From assembly GCA_965370315.1 (NCBI GenBank), contig CBDUTO010000070.1, forward strand, positions 1 to 22,786: a stretch of DNA of 22,786 bases, in the 5' to 3' direction. Position 1 is the stretch's first letter; every line of letters begins with the position of its first letter. Made by a program: the position numbers and the translations under genes. This document shows positions 7,925 through 16,441 of the stretch, piece by piece. The stretch comes from 1-14-2-50-31-20 sp965370315 (lineage in GTDB: Bacteria; Bacteroidota; Ignavibacteria; Ignavibacteriales; Melioribacteraceae). The notes under the pieces were generated by a model. That model saw only the letters and a program-made list of their open reading frames with translations. It did no database searches and had not been told where the DNA came from.

Positions 7925-8473
7925 CTACAGAGTATAATCTTTTTCTATTTCATTAAACTTTTTAGAAACTAAATCCTTCTCAGAAACAATTGGATTTTCA
8001 ACTTTCCAATCAATGGCTAGAATTGTGTCATTATAAATTATTGATCGCTCGCTATCCTTGTTATAATTTGCAGTACATTTATAAGAAAACAAAACTTCAT
8101 CAGATAAAACAGAAAATCCATGTGCAAAGCCTGGAGGAATCCAAAATTGTTTTTTGTTTTCATCCGAAAGTTCAATTGCAAAATGCTTACCAAATGTTGG
8201 TGAGTTAAAACGAATATCCACAGCAATATCCAATACTTTTCCACCTAAAACTGAAATCAATTTACCCTGTGCAAATTTACCAACTTGATAGTGTAAACCT
8301 CTAATTGTTCCATATTTCGATTTAGAAATATTGTCTTGGACAAAGGAAAAACTATCTGTAATTAGTTTATATTTCTCTATGTTGAACGATTCATAAAAAT
8401 ATCCACGACTATCATTAAAAATATCTGGTTCAATTACAAGCAAACCGCTAATACTCACTTTTTCTATTTTCAT
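7925..8473 (-). CDS. rfbC: dTDP-4-dehydrorhamnose 3,5-epimerase
   Basis: Cupin-fold epimerase of 182 residues acting just before RfbD in dTDP-L-rhamnose synthesis. The family blocks are all present: DSRGYFYESFN (21-31), FVQDNISKSKYGTIRGLHYQ (44-63) with catalytic His61, GGKVLDIAVDIR (78-88), IPPGFAHGFSVLSD (112-125) and the conserved Tyr131 in SYKCTANY. The ATG at 8473 follows a GGAAAGAG ribosome site. It is separated from rfbD by the plus-strand bshA gene, so the rhamnose genes are not in a single operon here. It ends three bases from the end of bshA with no visible terminator between them. Confidence 0.93.
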   Translation of the reverse strand: MKIEKVSISGLLVIEPDIFNDSRGYFYESFNIEKYKLITDSFSFVQDNISKSKYGTIRGLHYQVGKFAQGKLISVLGGKVLDIAVDIRFNSPTFGKHFAIELSDENKKQFWIPPGFAHGFSVLSDEVLFSYKCTANYNKDSERSIIYNDTILAIDWKVENPIVSEKDLVSKKFNEIEKDYTL

Positions 8474-8559
8474 CTCTTTCCACTATTTTGATTATTGAAA
8501 GTTAGCAAGAAATTTTCAATTATATAATGCATAGTTGGGAATATTGTTTTATATTTATA

Positions 8560-8579
8560 AAAGTACTTGCAAATACTTT
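8560..8579. promoter_or_regulatory. Candidate MarR operator
   Basis: A 20-bp near-perfect palindrome, AAAGTACTTGCAAATACTTT, with one mismatched pair, 43 bases upstream of the MarR start. Its size and symmetry fit a site for a dimeric winged-helix MarR protein, and its position would allow autoregulation. It could also affect the divergent rfbC gene. The assignment is inference from position and symmetry. Confidence 0.5.
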
Positions 8580-8622
8580 AAATTAATTTTATTTTTGTAT
8601 ATAAAATAATTATGAGGAAATT

Positions 8623-9096
8623 ATGGATATAAAGCCCAAAACAGATATTGACTCTCCTGCTGAGTTAATGTCGAAGTTAACATGTGAGCTAGGAAGAACA
8701 TGTACAAATAAAGAACATTTTTTTGCTGCTAAGTTCGATTTAACTCCTGCTGAATTTAGATGTTTGCGACTTTTCAAAGAGCGTCCAAGTATGTCTATTA
8801 AGAGAATTGCAATTCAGATGAATTTAACTCCTGGTAGAATTACACATATTTTAACATCCCTAGAAGCTAAAAGCTATATTATCAGGAAGGTTGATCAAAA
8901 AGACAAACGTAACATTATTGTACACTTAACTGAAAGTAGCAGACCTTTTTTAAAGATTGTTAATGAAAACCATATTAAACTCCATGAAGATATTTTAGGT
9001 AATATTTCAGAAGATAAAAGAGAATTCATATTAGAATCTATGGAAGAACTTATAAAAGCCTTGAAGACTTGGACCGATAATACAAAAAGAAGATAA
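8623..9096 (+). CDS. MarR family transcriptional regulator
   Basis: A 157-residue winged helix-turn-helix repressor or activator. Landmarks are LTPAEFRCLRLFKERPSMSI (about 46-65), the recognition-helix region RIAIQMNLTPGRITHILTSLEAKSYI, and the wing RKVDQKDKRNIIVHLTESSR, where the DxxDxR-type motif of MarR proteins appears as DQKDKRN. A C-terminal helix pair forms the dimer interface. The ATG at 8623 has a GAGGAAATT ribosome site, one of the best in the window. A near-palindrome 43 bases upstream may be its own operator. It is a single-gene unit ending in a clear terminator, and the next gene downstream is the multiheme cytochrome. The ligand is unknown. Confidence 0.93.
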   Translation: MDIKPKTDIDSPAELMSKLTCELGRTCTNKEHFFAAKFDLTPAEFRCLRLFKERPSMSIKRIAIQMNLTPGRITHILTSLEAKSYIIRKVDQKDKRNIIVHLTESSRPFLKIVNENHIKLHEDILGNISEDKREFILESMEELIKALKTWTDNTKRR

Positions 9097-9104
9097 ATTT
9101 TTAG

Positions 9105-9133
9105 TGGTGCAGATATATTCTGCACCATTTTTT
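9105..9133 (+). terminator. Rho-independent terminator of the MarR gene
   Basis: Perfect 9-bp stem TGGTGCAGA (9105-9113) with TCTGCACCA (9119-9127), a 5-base loop and a run of six T immediately after. It starts eight bases past the MarR stop codon. Confidence 0.9.
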
Positions 9134-9442
9134 ATACTGTTTCAATTGTTTCAACCGTTCTATTATGTTTCCTTTTATACATCTCATTTCTAGTATTTAA
9201 TCATTTGAAATAAGTATCGATTTTTGCAACAAATTATAGCTATTGTTTAGCTCAAAAAATTATTTTCACTAAATTCTATTTAGTGAATCTCTCACAAATG
9301 AAAATGTTTTTCATCGATTCTGAAAAAGGGACAATTTGTTCCACACTAGGTCACTAATTCTTGCTATTATCAACCTTTTTAGTTGGCACTTAGTTTGCAG
9401 TTTTTTTTCTTTATCGAAATTTTTCCAAAAGGAAATATAACT
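9134..9442. promoter_or_regulatory. Promoter region of the multiheme cytochrome with two dyads
   Basis: This 309-base stretch between the MarR terminator and the multiheme cytochrome holds no gene. It contains a perfect dyad TTCACTAAA-N5-TTTAGTGAA (9265-9287) and a weaker one TTTTTCA-N7-TGAAAAA (9307-9327), about 155 and 115 bases before the cytochrome start. Neither is followed by a T run, so they are better candidates for operator sites than terminators. The AGGAAAT just before ATG 9443 is the cytochrome ribosome site. Confidence 0.45.
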
Positions 9443-11857
9443 ATGCTAAAACTTGTACTTAGTCTTCCCAAATTTATTCTTATAATTTTATCACTTTTTT
9501 TTACTGCCATTCTAATCCAAGCTCAAGATGATATAGATTGCTCCGATTGTCACGAAGTTGAAATAAGGGGTGTACATCTCGATGCTGTTGAGTGTGCGGA
9601 TTGTCATTCTGACATTGTTGACGAAGATCACGAAGAAACTGGAGCTGCAAAAGTTAGTTGTCTCGATTGTCATGATGAATATGAAGAATCAGTAAAAAAT
9701 GATATCCATCATAAAATAAAGAAAAAAATTAAGAACAAACCAACTTGTAAAACTTGCCACGGAATACACACAATTATCGCCCCTTCTAAATATAATAACC
9801 CTAGCAAACAATATTGTGGTAAATGCCATACAGATGGGAAAATAGTGTTGGTATCGAGCTATCATTCAAGTTCAACCACAGAATCTGAATGTTTCGATTG
9901 CCACGATGAAGATGATTATAAACCAGAACTAAGTAAATCGGTACATAATCCCCTTTCGTGTGTTGATTGCCATGGTTATGTGTCTCGTAATATAGAAGAG
10001 CATGAAGATGGGTTATCTATAAGCAATAAAGCAAATTGCTATTCATGCCATAATGATGTTGCACAATTACATTCAGAATCAATACACGGACTAGCATTAG
10101 CAGAGGGAGAAGAAGATGCTGCGATGTGTTGGAATTGCCATGGCTCTCATAACATTGTTACAAGCTCAGATAGCACAAGCATGACAAATCCTAAAAACAT
10201 TGGGAGTACATGTGGAACTTGCCATGATGATCCAGAGTTTGAAAACAAATTTAATATGAGTCTGAAATTACCTGGCAAAATGTATTCTCAATCAGTACAT
10301 GGTAAACAAGTAATGCTTGGTGAATCAAAAGCTGCAAATTGTACGTCATGCCATGGGACGCATACAATTAAGAACCGAGTTTTGGAAGGATCACAGATTG
10401 CAGCTATTAATATCCCGAATACTTGTGGAGAATGCCATAGCGAAATTACCGAAGAATACAAAAATTCAATTCACTGGATGAGAGCAAAGAAAGGAATTAA
10501 AGAGGCTCCTGTTTGTAACGATTGCCATAATGAACACAGTATTGACAAAGTGAAATCTGAAAATAAAAAAGCAAACAGACTAAAAATGCAAGACGATACT
10601 TGCATTAGTTGTCATTCAGATAAACGAATGAATGAAAAATTTGGAAATTCTGGCAACGAAGTTTTTCAATATTTAAATAGTTACCACGGACTTGCAGCCT
10701 ATCGAGGAGGAACAAATGCTGCTCTTTGTATCGATTGTCATGGGGTTCACAGCATTCTTCCGAAAAAGCACGCAGAATCAAAAGTTAGTGATTTAAATGT
10801 TACTGAAACTTGTCGCCAATGTCATACAAAGGCTTCAGAACGGTTTTCAATTAGTTATTCGCATGAAACAATTTCTGAAGAAGCAAAATTTGTTGAAGAT
10901 GTAGTTCGTGAAGTCTACTTCTGGCTAATAATTGTTGTTATTGGTGGAATGATGCTTCACAATATGATTATTTTCTGGTTTGAATTGAGAAAGAAAAGAC
11001 TAAAAGATAAAAATGTAATTACTATTCCTCGTTTCACAAGAAACGAAGTTATTCAACATTTCTTATTACTAACTTCTTTTATAACACTTGCTATTTCTGG
11101 GTTTGCTCTTAAATATCCAAATAGTTTCTGGTCGGAAGGATTGTTATCTCTAGGTATGACAGAAGCAGTGCGTTCAACAATACATAGAGTTTCTGCAGTA
11201 ATAATGGGAGTTTTAAGTTTCTACCATGTCTTCTATTTGCTCTTTACAGCTCGCGGAAGAAACGTATTGTTTGAGATGCTTCCAACATTTAAAGATATGA
11301 AAGATGTTATTGACAATATGCTATACTACCTAAAAGTTAAAAAGAAGCATCCACACTTTAACCAATATGATTATGCGGAAAAAGCAGAATACTGGGCATT
11401 AATTTGGGGAACATTTGTAATGGGCGCAACTGGATTTATCTTATGGTTCCCAATTGTTATTGATGAATGGGCGCCAATTTGGTTGATTAAAGTTTCAGAA
11501 ATTATTCACTTTTATGAAGCCATTTTAGCAACTCTTGCCATTATAGTTTGGCATTGGTTCTTTGTTCTTATTCATCCAAAGGAATACCCAATGAGCTTTA
11601 CATGGATTGATGGGAAAATGTCTATTGGTCATTATAGAGACCATCACGAAAACCATTTTAGAAAGCTTCTTATTGAATGGAATGAGTATAAAACAAACAA
11701 CGTTGATAGGAAAAAATTAAGTAACTTCTTACAATTATTTATTAAAACTGTAGAAGATAATGGAAATGATCCTGATGAAGTATTGCAAAACGAACTTAAT
11801 AGAGACCCAGAACTATTTGTTTGGTTCGATAATGAAATTAATAAAAGAAAAGATTAG
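9443..11857 (+). CDS. 16-heme cytochrome c fused to a membrane cytochrome b domain
   Basis: A fusion of 804 residues from ATG 9443. A signal peptide or anchor (about 1-27, ending near QAQ) is followed by a periplasmic region with 16 CxxCH c-heme sites, at Cys 33, 51, 73, 102, 125, 150, 173, 199, 229, 257, 300, 328, 358, 387, 429 and 457. Several are followed by HGxH/HNxH-type His ligands (CHGIH, CHGSH, CHGTH, CHNEH, CHGVH). From about 491 to 712 come five membrane helices resembling the cytochrome b561/FdnI/HydC group, with candidate b-heme histidines at 539, 581, 595, 704 and 711. A soluble tail follows. The layout suggests quinone-linked transfer through the membrane domain to a periplasmic heme wire, comparable in concept to CbcL of Geobacter. 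The direction of flow and the terminal partner are unknown. The TTG at 9383 is rejected because ATG 9443 has the ribosome site and begins the signal sequence. Confidence 0.88.
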   Translation: MLKLVLSLPKFILIILSLFFTAILIQAQDDIDCSDCHEVEIRGVHLDAVECADCHSDIVDEDHEETGAAKVSCLDCHDEYEESVKNDIHHKIKKKIKNKPTCKTCHGIHTIIAPSKYNNPSKQYCGKCHTDGKIVLVSSYHSSSTTESECFDCHDEDDYKPELSKSVHNPLSCVDCHGYVSRNIEEHEDGLSISNKANCYSCHNDVAQLHSESIHGLALAEGEEDAAMCWNCHGSHNIVTSSDSTSMTNPKNIGSTCGTCHDDPEFENKFNMSLKLPGKMYSQSVHGKQVMLGESKAANCTSCHGTHTIKNRVLEGSQIAAINIPNTCGECHSEITEEYKNSIHWMRAKKGIKEAPVCNDCHNEHSIDKVKSENKKANRLKMQDDTCISCHSDKRMNEKFGNSGNEVFQYLNSYHGLAAYRGGTNAALCIDCHGVHSILPKKHAESKVSDLNVTETCRQCHTKASERFSISYSHETISEEAKFVEDVVREVYFWLIIVVIGGMMLHNMIIFWFELRKKRLKDKNVITIPRFTRNEVIQHFLLLTSFITLAISGFALKYPNSFWSEGLLSLGMTEAVRSTIHRVSAVIMGVLSFYHVFYLLFTARGRNVLFEMLPTFKDMKDVIDNMLYYLKVKKKHPHFNQYDYAEKAEYWALIWGTFVMGATGFILWFPIVIDEWAPIWLIKVSEIIHFYEAILATLAIIVWHWFFVLIHPKEYPMSFTWIDGKMSIGHYRDHHENHFRKLLIEWNEYKTNNVDRKKLSNFLQLFIKTVEDNGNDPDEVLQNELNRDPELFVWFDNEINKRKD

Positions 11858-11875
11858 AATCATTTTAATTGATAA

Positions 11876-11962
11876 AGTCATTGCTTCTTCCGTTCATTCG
11901 GAAGAAGCGATCTGTTTAAGATTGCCAAGTCGTCCAGAAAAATTGGACTCCTCGCAATGACT
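11876..11962. repeat. Dispersed palindromic repeat element
   Basis: An 87-bp element bounded by terminal inverted repeats AGTCATTGC (11876-11884) and GCAATGACT (11954-11962). Inside are a perfect hairpin GCTTCTTCCG (11883-11892) with CGGAAGAAGC (11899-11908), and GTCCA/TGGAC around 11931-11948. The TCATTGCGAGGAGTCC form read on the minus strand matches a common class of short, gene-free interspersed elements seen in many bacterial genomes. It lies 18 bases past the multiheme cytochrome stop. Only one copy is in this window, so its repeated nature is known from recall of the family. Confidence 0.65.
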
Positions 11963-12012
11963 AATTTAGAATTTCTAACTTATAACTTATAACTTTTAAA
12001 TTGGAGATAAAT

Positions 12013-12315
12013 ATGTATGCACGAGTAACAACTTTTCATCTTAAAATAGATAGGCGTGAAGAAGCTATTGAAATTTTCAGAAATAGTATACTTCCAGAAG
12101 CAAAACAACAAACAGGTTTTAAAGGAGCATCCTTCTTTGTTCAGAGAAATGCTGGAAAGTTTGTTTCAACTACTGTTTGGGACAGCATGGATGCTGCTGT
12201 TGAAAATCAGAAAACTGGTTATTATCAAAAACAATTAGACAAATTTACTGACTTGCAAGTTGTACCTCCTGAGTTTGAAGGTTATTTTGTTCCAGTACTT
12301 GATTTTATAACATGA
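12013..12315 (+). CDS. Small ABM-like (dimeric alpha/beta barrel) protein
   Basis: A 100-residue soluble protein from ATG 12013, with GGAG six bases upstream. It looks like a member of the antibiotic biosynthesis monooxygenase (ABM) or dimeric ferredoxin-like superfamily: an opening strand YARVTTFHLK, a helix REEAIEIFRNSILPEAKQQ, then GFKGASFFVQRNAGKFVSTTVWDS forming two strands, and a helix AAVENQKTGYY. In this superfamily such small proteins range from heme-degrading and quinol monooxygenases to proteins without known activity, so I give no reaction. It follows the multiheme cytochrome after the repeat element and may be a separate unit. A hairpin terminator follows. Confidence 0.7.
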   Translation: MYARVTTFHLKIDRREEAIEIFRNSILPEAKQQTGFKGASFFVQRNAGKFVSTTVWDSMDAAVENQKTGYYQKQLDKFTDLQVVPPEFEGYFVPVLDFIT

Positions 12316-12329
12316 GAAAAAATTAAGTT

Positions 12330-12359
12330 TTAATGGTCGTGTATTAACACGACTATTAA
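12330..12359. terminator. Bidirectional hairpin between convergent genes
   Basis: A 13-bp stem with one G-T pair (12330-12342 against 12347-12359, core GTCGTGT/ACACGAC, loop ATTA) between the ends of the ABM-like gene and the convergent CcsBA gene. AT-rich flanks give short T runs on both sides. The position suits a terminator serving both directions. Confidence 0.7.
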
Positions 12360-12386
12360 ATTCTATTTGGTAGTTTTCTTTTTAAA

Positions 12387-14780
12387 TTATATGGAAAATT
12401 TTCTAGAAGACTTGTAATAGCTCGAAGCGATCAACGTAAAAACAATTCCTACCATCCAATAAACCCAATTTGGTATAGGAACTGGATCACCAGTTGCATA
12501 TGAGTGCAATCCTGAAAGATAAAAATTAACACCATAATATGTCATCAATATTGAAAAAAATGAAAGTATTGAAAGTGCAGAAAAAAGATATGTCGAATAT
12601 ATTTTTTTGATAAGTCGTATGTGCAGAACTATTGAATAAATTAGAATAGATACATAAGCCCATGTCTCTTTTGGATCCCATCCCCAATAACGTCCCCAGG
12701 ACTCATTTGCCCAAATAGCTCCGAGGAAGTTACCTATAACTAATAATGCTAACCCAAAAATTAAAGCTACTTCGTTTATATTTCTTAAATTTTCAATATG
12801 CAAATCTAAGTGAGGTCGTTTTTCATTTCGCAAAATAAAAAGAATAAGAGTTATAATACCCAACATAGCACCCACACCAAAAAATCCATAACTGGCAGTA
12901 ATAACAGAGACATGTATACTTAACCAGTACGATTTTAGCACAGGAACTAAGCTTGTTATTTCTGGATCGATTTCTCCAAGATAAGCTGCAAAAACAAAAA
13001 CACCTGCTAACATAAAAGATGCAGCCAGTGCAATTGTTGATTTTCTAAATAAAAACACTCCAGCTATAACAGCAGAAAAGGCAATAAAAATCATAGTTTC
13101 GTAAGTATTGGAGATTGGTGCATATCCACCAATATACCAACGAACTGAAATGCCAATGATATGTATTGTTGTAAGCAACAAAGAAACCATGCTAATAAGT
13201 TTCAATATTTTGGGGCTTGCTAATTTGTTGCGAAGTATTGAAGTTAATCCATAAACAAATAAAATAAAACCAAATAATATATAGGCAATTGAAAGTTTTA
13301 TAAAAATACCAGATTTATTATATATTATTTCAACATCAAGCTTGCTTTCTTCTGGTATAACAGAACTACCAAACTCACGTTGAAATTGCTTTATTTTATT
13401 TATATTAGTTAGACCCATATCAAAATTTCTATTATACGTGGCATCTAATAGACGTTTTGTATTGTTTTTTATTCCCTCTATATTTACTGATGTAAACATA
13501 GTTTTGAAGTCTACCCATTTATTACGCTCATCATTTGGAAGAGGAAAAATTGTTAGTAAAACTCCACGGAAAGACATAAACAGAATATTCAGCCTCTCAT
13601 CCACTTTTATTAAATCTCGCTCGTAGGTTCCTCTTTTTGACGGGACTAAAATATTTGCACGCTCAACCTCAGTAGTTAATTTGTACTCCCCATTTTCATC
13701 AAAAAAATTGGAAAACTTCACTAACTTTTGATTTTCTTCCACTCCTAATAAATTTCGCAACTTTGGCGTTTTAACTTTAATAATATTTACCCTTTTCCAA
13801 ATAGTAGGGCGAGAAAATATTCCTAAAACAACTTGATTGGCATTCATCCCATTCCAAGTGCTTTTACTTGTTAATTTATTAAGCACTTCTCTGTTTTGGG
13901 TGTCGAGCGGTTTCATTCTGCCAGCAGGTCCTTGAACAACTAATGAGCCAAATTCAGTTGCCAAATCTTTAGAGTTTGCTCTTAAATCCTCTAAGTAGGT
14001 ATCGATATACTGACTGTATTCCTGAGCAATTGATGTTTTTGGTGTAACTAAACTGAAAAGTAGTAACAGGAGTGCCGCAGATTGCATTTTTTTAATTTGT
14101 CCCAATAAGTAATGAAATCTAGATTTTTTATCGAAAAAATTTAAAATTAAACCAAGAAAAAGTAAGGCATACCCTATATATGTTAATTCCACACCTGGAT
14201 CTTTATTAACTGATAGAATTGTTCCCATTTCATCAGTATCGTACGAAGTTTGAAAAAATTTGTAACCTTCGTAAGTAAGGGGATTATTCATGAAAATGTG
14301 TTCGTCAAATGTTTCATTATTTTCAGCACTAATAATTTTTATTTGAGAACTAAACTCTGAAGGTGACCTGCTACCGGGGTAACGGGTTAATTCAAAATCT
14401 TTTAACATCACGTAAAAAGGTATTTTAATCTGCTCGTTGTTTACCGTTATTATACTGGTTTTTTCCCCTTCTCGGATGTGCATTATACCTTCAATTCCAA
14501 AGTAATATGTAGCAGATGCACCAATTAAAATTAGTATAAAGGATAAATGAAAAATTGCCCCTGCTTTTACAAGGTACATTTTACTTTTGAAGAAGATTAG
14601 GATTAGATTTATTGAGGCTAAGAGAAATATCAGAAAATACCACAAATTGTTATATACTAACTGCTTTGCAGTTTGGCTTCCAAAATCATTCTCGATAAAA
14701 GTTCCAACGGCTCCACCAATTGCTAAAATAATTAGCACTGCAAGCATTGTGATATATGAGCTTAAAATTTTGTGAATCAA
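12387..14780 (-). CDS. ccsBA: Cytochrome c biogenesis protein CcsBA (fused ResB-CcsA)
   Basis: The system II holocytochrome c synthase, which exports heme and attaches it to CxxCH sites outside the membrane. The 797 residues contain a ResB-like N-terminal half (membrane helices near 10-27, 43-63 and 71-91, then a periplasmic section), a further periplasmic domain with the LVVQGPAGRMKPLDTQNREV segment common in Bacteroidota homologues, and a C-terminal CcsA half. The latter has the Trp-rich heme-binding WWD motif WGRYWGWDPKETWA, a preceding P-His region LSIHVSVITASYG, and the final GLHSYATGD histidine. The start is TTG at 14780; an ATG twelve codons in is possible but would clip helix one. It follows nrfA in the same direction, fitting a need to mature NrfH, NrfA (including its CxxCK heme) and the multiheme fusion. 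No separate lyase for the CxxCK site is seen. Confidence 0.92.
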   Translation of the reverse strand: MIHKILSSYITMLAVLIILAIGGAVGTFIENDFGSQTAKQLVYNNLWYFLIFLLASINLILIFFKSKMYLVKAGAIFHLSFILILIGASATYYFGIEGIMHIREGEKTSIITVNNEQIKIPFYVMLKDFELTRYPGSRSPSEFSSQIKIISAENNETFDEHIFMNNPLTYEGYKFFQTSYDTDEMGTILSVNKDPGVELTYIGYALLFLGLILNFFDKKSRFHYLLGQIKKMQSAALLLLLFSLVTPKTSIAQEYSQYIDTYLEDLRANSKDLATEFGSLVVQGPAGRMKPLDTQNREVLNKLTSKSTWNGMNANQVVLGIFSRPTIWKRVNIIKVKTPKLRNLLGVEENQKLVKFSNFFDENGEYKLTTEVERANILVPSKRGTYERDLIKVDERLNILFMSFRGVLLTIFPLPNDERNKWVDFKTMFTSVNIEGIKNNTKRLLDATYNRNFDMGLTNINKIKQFQREFGSSVIPEESKLDVEIIYNKSGIFIKLSIAYILFGFILFVYGLTSILRNKLASPKILKLISMVSLLLTTIHIIGISVRWYIGGYAPISNTYETMIFIAFSAVIAGVFLFRKSTIALAASFMLAGVFVFAAYLGEIDPEITSLVPVLKSYWLSIHVSVITASYGFFGVGAMLGIITLILFILRNEKRPHLDLHIENLRNINEVALIFGLALLVIGNFLGAIWANESWGRYWGWDPKETWAYVSILIYSIVLHIRLIKKIYSTYLFSALSILSFFSILMTYYGVNFYLSGLHSYATGDPVPIPNWVYWMVGIVFTLIASSYYKSSRKFSI

Positions 14781-14821
14781 AAGGAATTTTTCTTTCTATA
14801 ATAGTATTAATAATACATAAA

Positions 14822-14854
14822 AACATCTGAGACACATATAGTATCTCAGATGTT
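14822..14854 (-). terminator. Terminator or attenuator after nrfA
   Basis: A perfect 11-bp inverted repeat (AACATCTGAGA at 14822-14832 and TCTCAGATGTT at 14844-14854) with an 11-base loop, followed on the minus strand by a five-U run. It lies 19 bases past the nrfA stop and 42 bases before the ccsBA start, so it may end or attenuate the nrfHA transcript before ccsBA. Confidence 0.75.
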
Positions 14855-14872
14855 CAAAATAAAACTTTGTAT

Positions 14873-16411
14873 TTATTTTTTAACTTGAACTCCATTAACA
14901 CTTTTAGAATAGGCAGTTTCGTTATCTGTGCCTGGGAAAGCAGATTGATTCCAAACGTTATTAGATACAGCTTGTTTATTCCATTCTTTCTCAAGAGTAT
15001 TTTTAAACTGTAACTTCGCATCAACCATTTTGCTGAAATCTAATCCAGCTAATTTTTGTGATACTGCTTTATCATCAAAATCTGGAGCAGAATAATTATG
15101 AACACCATGTTTAGCTAAAACAGAAACAAGTTTAAGTCTTGCATTCATAGCATATTCGTTAGCCATAGCTAAGTTTCTTAAAACTTCTTCGGGTGCATGG
15201 AAAAAAGCTCCATGAGAAGCCACTGCATAATCCCATCTCCACTGTCCAGTTCTAATATCTTGCCTTACAGCTTTTAGCTCTGCATCTGTTGCACCAGCTT
15301 TCATTGCTTTTCCAGTTTCAAGGTGAGCTTTTGCAAGGTTATCCATGGCAATAATATGAAGCTGTGTTTTTCTTTCATACTTTTGATAAACTATTGCTTT
15401 TAGCTTTTCTTCAGATTCTCTGTGGCATGTCATACAAGATCTATCCATTGTATTAAGCGGACTCTGCAATTGGTGGTCAGAATATTTTACTGCACCTTCT
15501 TGTGTGTAAGGCATATGGCAATCGGCACATGCAACACCTTTTTGACCGTGAATACCAGTTGTGTGCATTTCAAAACCAGGATGTTGAGCTTTAAGAATAG
15601 GAGCTTTAGATATTTTATTGATGAAATCTATATGACCAACTTTGTCATAGTATTTTTCCATTCCTTCGGACGATAAACCATTATGCCAAGGGAATGTAAC
15701 CACTTTAGCAACTTTTTCATTACCTTCCTTATCTGTCCACTTTGTTTTTTTGAAGTAATATTCTGAATGGCAAGTTGCACAAACTAAATCTCTTTTTTCT
15801 TGATGTGTAGAATTTTCGAATAAAGTAAGACCAGCAGCTTTTAAGCCTTCGTTTAGATGAGGAACTTTAACTCGAAGTTCAGAAGTTTTGTTGTCGTGGC
15901 AATTTGCACAGCCAATAGAGTTTTTAATTTCAGCACCATACTTCGCCCACTTTCCTGTAAAGTATTCTAAATCGCCATCGCGTTCAATCATTCTGATAAC
16001 ATCTGGCGATTTACATGTCCAACAAGCTGTAGGCATTGGTCCCGTTTCACCATCTGTAGGTGCACCTGTTCTTAGAGTGTTAGTATTGCTTTGTATTGCA
16101 TAGTAATGTCCTCGTGGAGCATTATAGTCTTTTGCAAAACCATATCCAGCCCAGATAATAGGAAGTTGAGGAAACTCTTTAAGAAGATCGTGAATATTTC
16201 CACTCTCTTTTGTTTTAAGCCACGAGCTATACTGACGAGGATAATATCTTTCCCACTCATCATTTTTGTATTGGTTTTCTCCATGAATTTCAGGAGTTTC
16301 TGTTATTGCTACTCTTTCGGCTCTTCGCTCGTTAATACTGCCCGATAACCATACCATAGCTATAATGGCAATTACCGAAACTACTAATAAAACTACATAC
16401 TTTGATTTCAT
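14873..16411 (-). CDS. nrfA: Ammonia-forming cytochrome c nitrite reductase NrfA
   Basis: Periplasmic pentaheme enzyme reducing nitrite to ammonium with six electrons. An N-terminal hydrophobic anchor or signal (about 5-24) precedes the enzyme. The catalytic heme site is the hallmark CWTCK (130-134), with lysine in place of histidine; the other four are CANCH (168), CATCH (211), CADCH (295) and CMTCH (326). Active-site residues appear to be Arg114 in NTLRTGAP, Tyr218 in CHSEYYF and a His in AQHPGFEMHTTGIHG (276-288). Its 512 residues are normal. It is 30 bases downstream of nrfH in one transcript, and a hairpin follows it. The N-terminal segment could be an uncleaved anchor, which would tether it near NrfH. 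Confidence 0.97.
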   Translation of the reverse strand: MKSKYVVLLVVSVIAIIAMVWLSGSINERRAERVAITETPEIHGENQYKNDEWERYYPRQYSSWLKTKESGNIHDLLKEFPQLPIIWAGYGFAKDYNAPRGHYYAIQSNTNTLRTGAPTDGETGPMPTACWTCKSPDVIRMIERDGDLEYFTGKWAKYGAEIKNSIGCANCHDNKTSELRVKVPHLNEGLKAAGLTLFENSTHQEKRDLVCATCHSEYYFKKTKWTDKEGNEKVAKVVTFPWHNGLSSEGMEKYYDKVGHIDFINKISKAPILKAQHPGFEMHTTGIHGQKGVACADCHMPYTQEGAVKYSDHQLQSPLNTMDRSCMTCHRESEEKLKAIVYQKYERKTQLHIIAMDNLAKAHLETGKAMKAGATDAELKAVRQDIRTGQWRWDYAVASHGAFFHAPEEVLRNLAMANEYAMNARLKLVSVLAKHGVHNYSAPDFDDKAVSQKLAGLDFSKMVDAKLQFKNTLEKEWNKQAVSNNVWNQSAFPGTDNETAYSKSVNGVQVKK

Positions 16412-16441
16412 TTTTCTATCATTGTTTGTTTAAAAAATTAT

